Shown: positions 5,098 through 5,879 of the stretch, piece after piece
Layout: each line of letters begins with the position of its first letter
Position numbering within the stretch: the stretch's first letter is position 1
DNA from: Vulcanimicrobiia bacterium
Lineage (GTDB): Bacteria > Vulcanimicrobiota > Vulcanimicrobiia > Vulcanimicrobiales > Vulcanimicrobiaceae
Direction: 5' to 3'
NCBI GenBank assembly: GCA_025451135.1
Contig: JANWKW010000062.1
Span: 1 to 5,879, forward strand
DNA length: 5,879 bases
Program-made: the position numbers and the translations under genes
Notes under the pieces: model-generated
What the model was told of the DNA's origin: nothing
What the model saw: the letters and a program-made list of their open reading frames with translations, nothing else
The model's database searches: none

Positions 5098-5879
5098 CTA
5101 CGACAGCATCTTGCTGAGGTCGTAGCGCTTGGTCTTCGCCAACAATGGCTTCCAGAGATCGCCGAGCTTCTCGAGGCGCAGCACGACGTTGTCCATGCGG
5201 AAATCCTCGATGTCGATGCCGGCTTCGATCTCTTCGAAGGTGACGGGCGTGGAGACGCCGGCGAATTCGTTGGGACGGACGCTGTAGATGCTCGCGAGCG
5301 TGCTGCCGAAGCGGTTCTGGTTGTAGTCGACCAGGACGCGACCCTTGGGACGCTTCTCTTTGCGGTAGATCACGGTCAGCAGGTCCGGCGCGTGCTGGGC
5401 GAGCGTGTGGGCGATCTCTTTCGAGACGCTCTGGACCTCGGACGAATCGGGCCCGTTCTTGATCGGGATGTAGATGTGGATGCCTTTGGAGCCCGAGGTC
5501 TTGGCATAGCACGGCATCTTGAGGGCCTTGAGGCCGTCGCGCACGAGCAACGCCGCCTCGCAGACCGCGTCCCAGGTCGCCGTGCCGGGATCGAGGTCGA
5601 AGTGGAGGTAGTCGGGCTGGCGCGGATGATCGCACGTGCCGTACCACTGGTTGAGGTCGATGCAGCCCAGATTGACGATGTAGAGCAGCGACGCCAGGTC
5701 GTCGACCATCGGGAACGTGACCGGACCGTCGCTGTGCTCGATCGTGCAGCTCTTGAGCCACTCCGGGTGCGGATCCGGGACGCGCTTCATGAAGAAGAAA
5801 TCGCCGTCGATGCCGTTGGGATAGCGCTTGAGCACCATCGCCCGGTCCACGATGTGCGGCAAGAGCCACTTCGAGACGC
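5098..5879 (-). CDS. ligD: LigD-type polymerase (primase-polymerase) domain, N-terminus beyond right edge
   Basis: LigD polymerase domains are archaeo-eukaryotic primase-like enzymes that add nucleotides at broken DNA ends during Ku-dependent non-homologous end joining. The visible 259 residues include LKRYPNG near the N-terminal side. The catalytic HFDLDPG (Asp94 and Asp96 of the fragment) and the nucleotide-binding SGSKGIHIYIP (128-138) follow. VDYNQN at 183-188 carries the third catalytic Asp (184), and YSVRP and STPVTFEEI come after it. The frame is open to the right edge (VSKWLLPHIVDRAMV), so the start is missing. The ORF ends about 50 residues after these motifs, at SKMLS, with no ligase or phosphoesterase domain behind it. 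It is therefore either a stand-alone polymerase or the C-terminal domain of a ligase-polymerase fusion. It converges on pyk with a 43-base gap. Confidence 0.93.
   Translation of the reverse strand, partial: VSKWLLPHIVDRAMVLKRYPNGIDGDFFFMKRVPDPHPEWLKSCTIEHSDGPVTFPMVDDLASLLYIVNLGCIDLNQWYGTCDHPRQPDYLHFDLDPGTATWDAVCEAALLVRDGLKALKMPCYAKTSGSKGIHIYIPIKNGPDSSEVQSVSKEIAHTLAQHAPDLLTVIYRKEKRPKGRVLVDYNQNRFGSTLASIYSVRPNEFAGVSTPVTFEEIEAGIDIEDFRMDNVVLRLEKLGDLWKPLLAKTKRYDLSKMLS

Noticed and set aside
2420..5125. Very long plus-strand frame (about 900 codons) overlapping pyk
   Set aside because: Gly/Arg-rich shadow in another frame of pyk and antisense to the TonB-like gene; no protein-like motif.

Overview
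The window is GC-rich bacterial chromosomal DNA carrying housekeeping genes, with no transposase, phage gene, CRISPR array, rRNA or tRNA that I could recognise. Four genes are clear from conserved motifs: nusA (cut by the left edge), rimP, a pyruvate kinase and a LigD-type polymerase (cut by the right edge). A fifth is a long proline-rich TonB/TolA-like membrane protein. The TonB-like protein argues for a cell with an outer membrane, and the high GC with LigD fits a soil or environmental bacterium. An uncultured lineage such as Eremiobacterota is possible, but the sequence alone does not establish the phylum.

Layout, left to right. Positions 1-1700 hold the rimP-nusA pair on the minus strand, overlapping by 8 bases: ribosome maturation factor followed by transcription elongation/termination factor. 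Upstream of rimP, on the same strand, is a leader of about 290 bases. It begins at a good sigma70-type promoter (1998-2026), contains a run of small hairpins and a possible 25-codon ORF, and has a GC-rich hairpin followed by a short T-run about 90 bases before the rimP start. This arrangement looks like an attenuated 5' leader. Positions 2057-2234 hold a compact element bounded by 27-base inverted arms (26 of 27 positions match) with two further hairpins inside. It lies between the end of the TonB-like gene and the rimP promoter.

Positions 2258-3574 (minus) encode the TonB/TolA-like protein: one membrane segment with an S-x3-H signature, about 260 residues of Pro/Ala-rich linker and a C-terminal domain I do not recognise. 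It is divergent from pyk (3621-5054, plus), with only 46 bases between the chosen starts. Pyk is a full-length pyruvate kinase whose active site carries Lys where K+-dependent enzymes carry Glu. It converges on the LigD polymerase gene (5098 to the right edge, minus) with a 43-base gap.

The genes are not one pathway. They are three neighbouring units: translation/transcription factors, a cell-envelope protein next to a glycolytic enzyme, and a DNA-repair polymerase. The least explained parts are the rimP leader, the inverted-repeat element, the C-terminal domain of the TonB-like protein and the altered KH1 loop of NusA.
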